The notes below the pieces were generated by a model. The model did no database searches and was not told where the DNA came from. It worked only from the letters and a program-made list of their open reading frames with translations. The translations under genes and the position numbers were made by a program. Source: Lachnospiraceae bacterium (GTDB taxonomy: Bacteria; Bacillota; Clostridia; Lachnospirales; Lachnospiraceae). Taken from it: 6,069 nucleotides of DNA. The stretch lies in assembly GCA_900764225.1 (NCBI GenBank), contig CAAFNG010000074.1, positions 1-6,069 on the forward strand, given 5' to 3'. This document shows, piece after piece, positions 6,030-6,069 of this stretch. How positions within the stretch are numbered: the first letter of the stretch is position 1; every line of letters starts with the position of its first letter.

Positions 6030-6069
6030 ACCAAACTGTAATATTGTATCATTCAGCGAAGACTATAAA

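Overview
This is one end of an assembled contig, probably from a low-to-mid GC Gram-positive anaerobe of the Clostridia, most like Lachnospiraceae. That assignment is inferred from strong purine-rich ribosome binding sites (AGGAGG, AAAGGAG), the protein families and the codon style, and I would not name a genus. The first 64 bases are not biological. They are Illumina/Nextera library DNA: an error-containing P5 tail, an i5 index and the Tn5 mosaic end. Genomic sequence starts at 65.

Layout, all genes on the + strand: (1) 65-684, the C-terminal 205 residues of a Rad3/DinG-type (XPD-like) DNA helicase, cut off by the contig end. (2) A near-consensus promoter at 681-708 that overlaps the helicase stop codon, followed by a leader that can fold into a long hairpin (715-776). 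(3) 785-2275, an exported serine hydrolase of the class A beta-lactamase fold, with four aromatic repeat motifs before the catalytic domain. (4) 2343-2714, a RidA enamine/imine deaminase with its own strong RBS and no terminator before it, so probably co-transcribed with the hydrolase. (5) 2715-3016, a 302-bp intergenic region with a long hairpin terminator (2778-2854), three AATCGTA-core repeats and a weak candidate promoter. (6) 3017-5860, a 947-residue three-module corrinoid methyltransferase. (7) A clear terminator (5919-5962), then a good promoter (6001-6029) for a gene beyond the window.

The standout is the 947-residue protein. Its first ~262 residues align end to end with a methyltetrahydrofolate:corrinoid methyltransferase (AcsE type). 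A B12-binding cap and Rossmann module with DxHxxG follows, and the last ~395 residues form a uroporphyrinogen-decarboxylase-like barrel of the kind used as a methyltransferase in corrinoid systems. One chain may therefore hold a complete substrate-to-folate methyl transfer system that is normally three separate proteins, with Ala/Pro/Glu-rich linkers on both sides of the B12 module. The methyl donor is unknown. The barrel has HLD where MtaA-type enzymes have the zinc motif HxC, so its chemistry may differ from known members.

The other genes look like cell-envelope and housekeeping functions with no evident pathway link to the methyltransferase, which appears to be transcribed alone.
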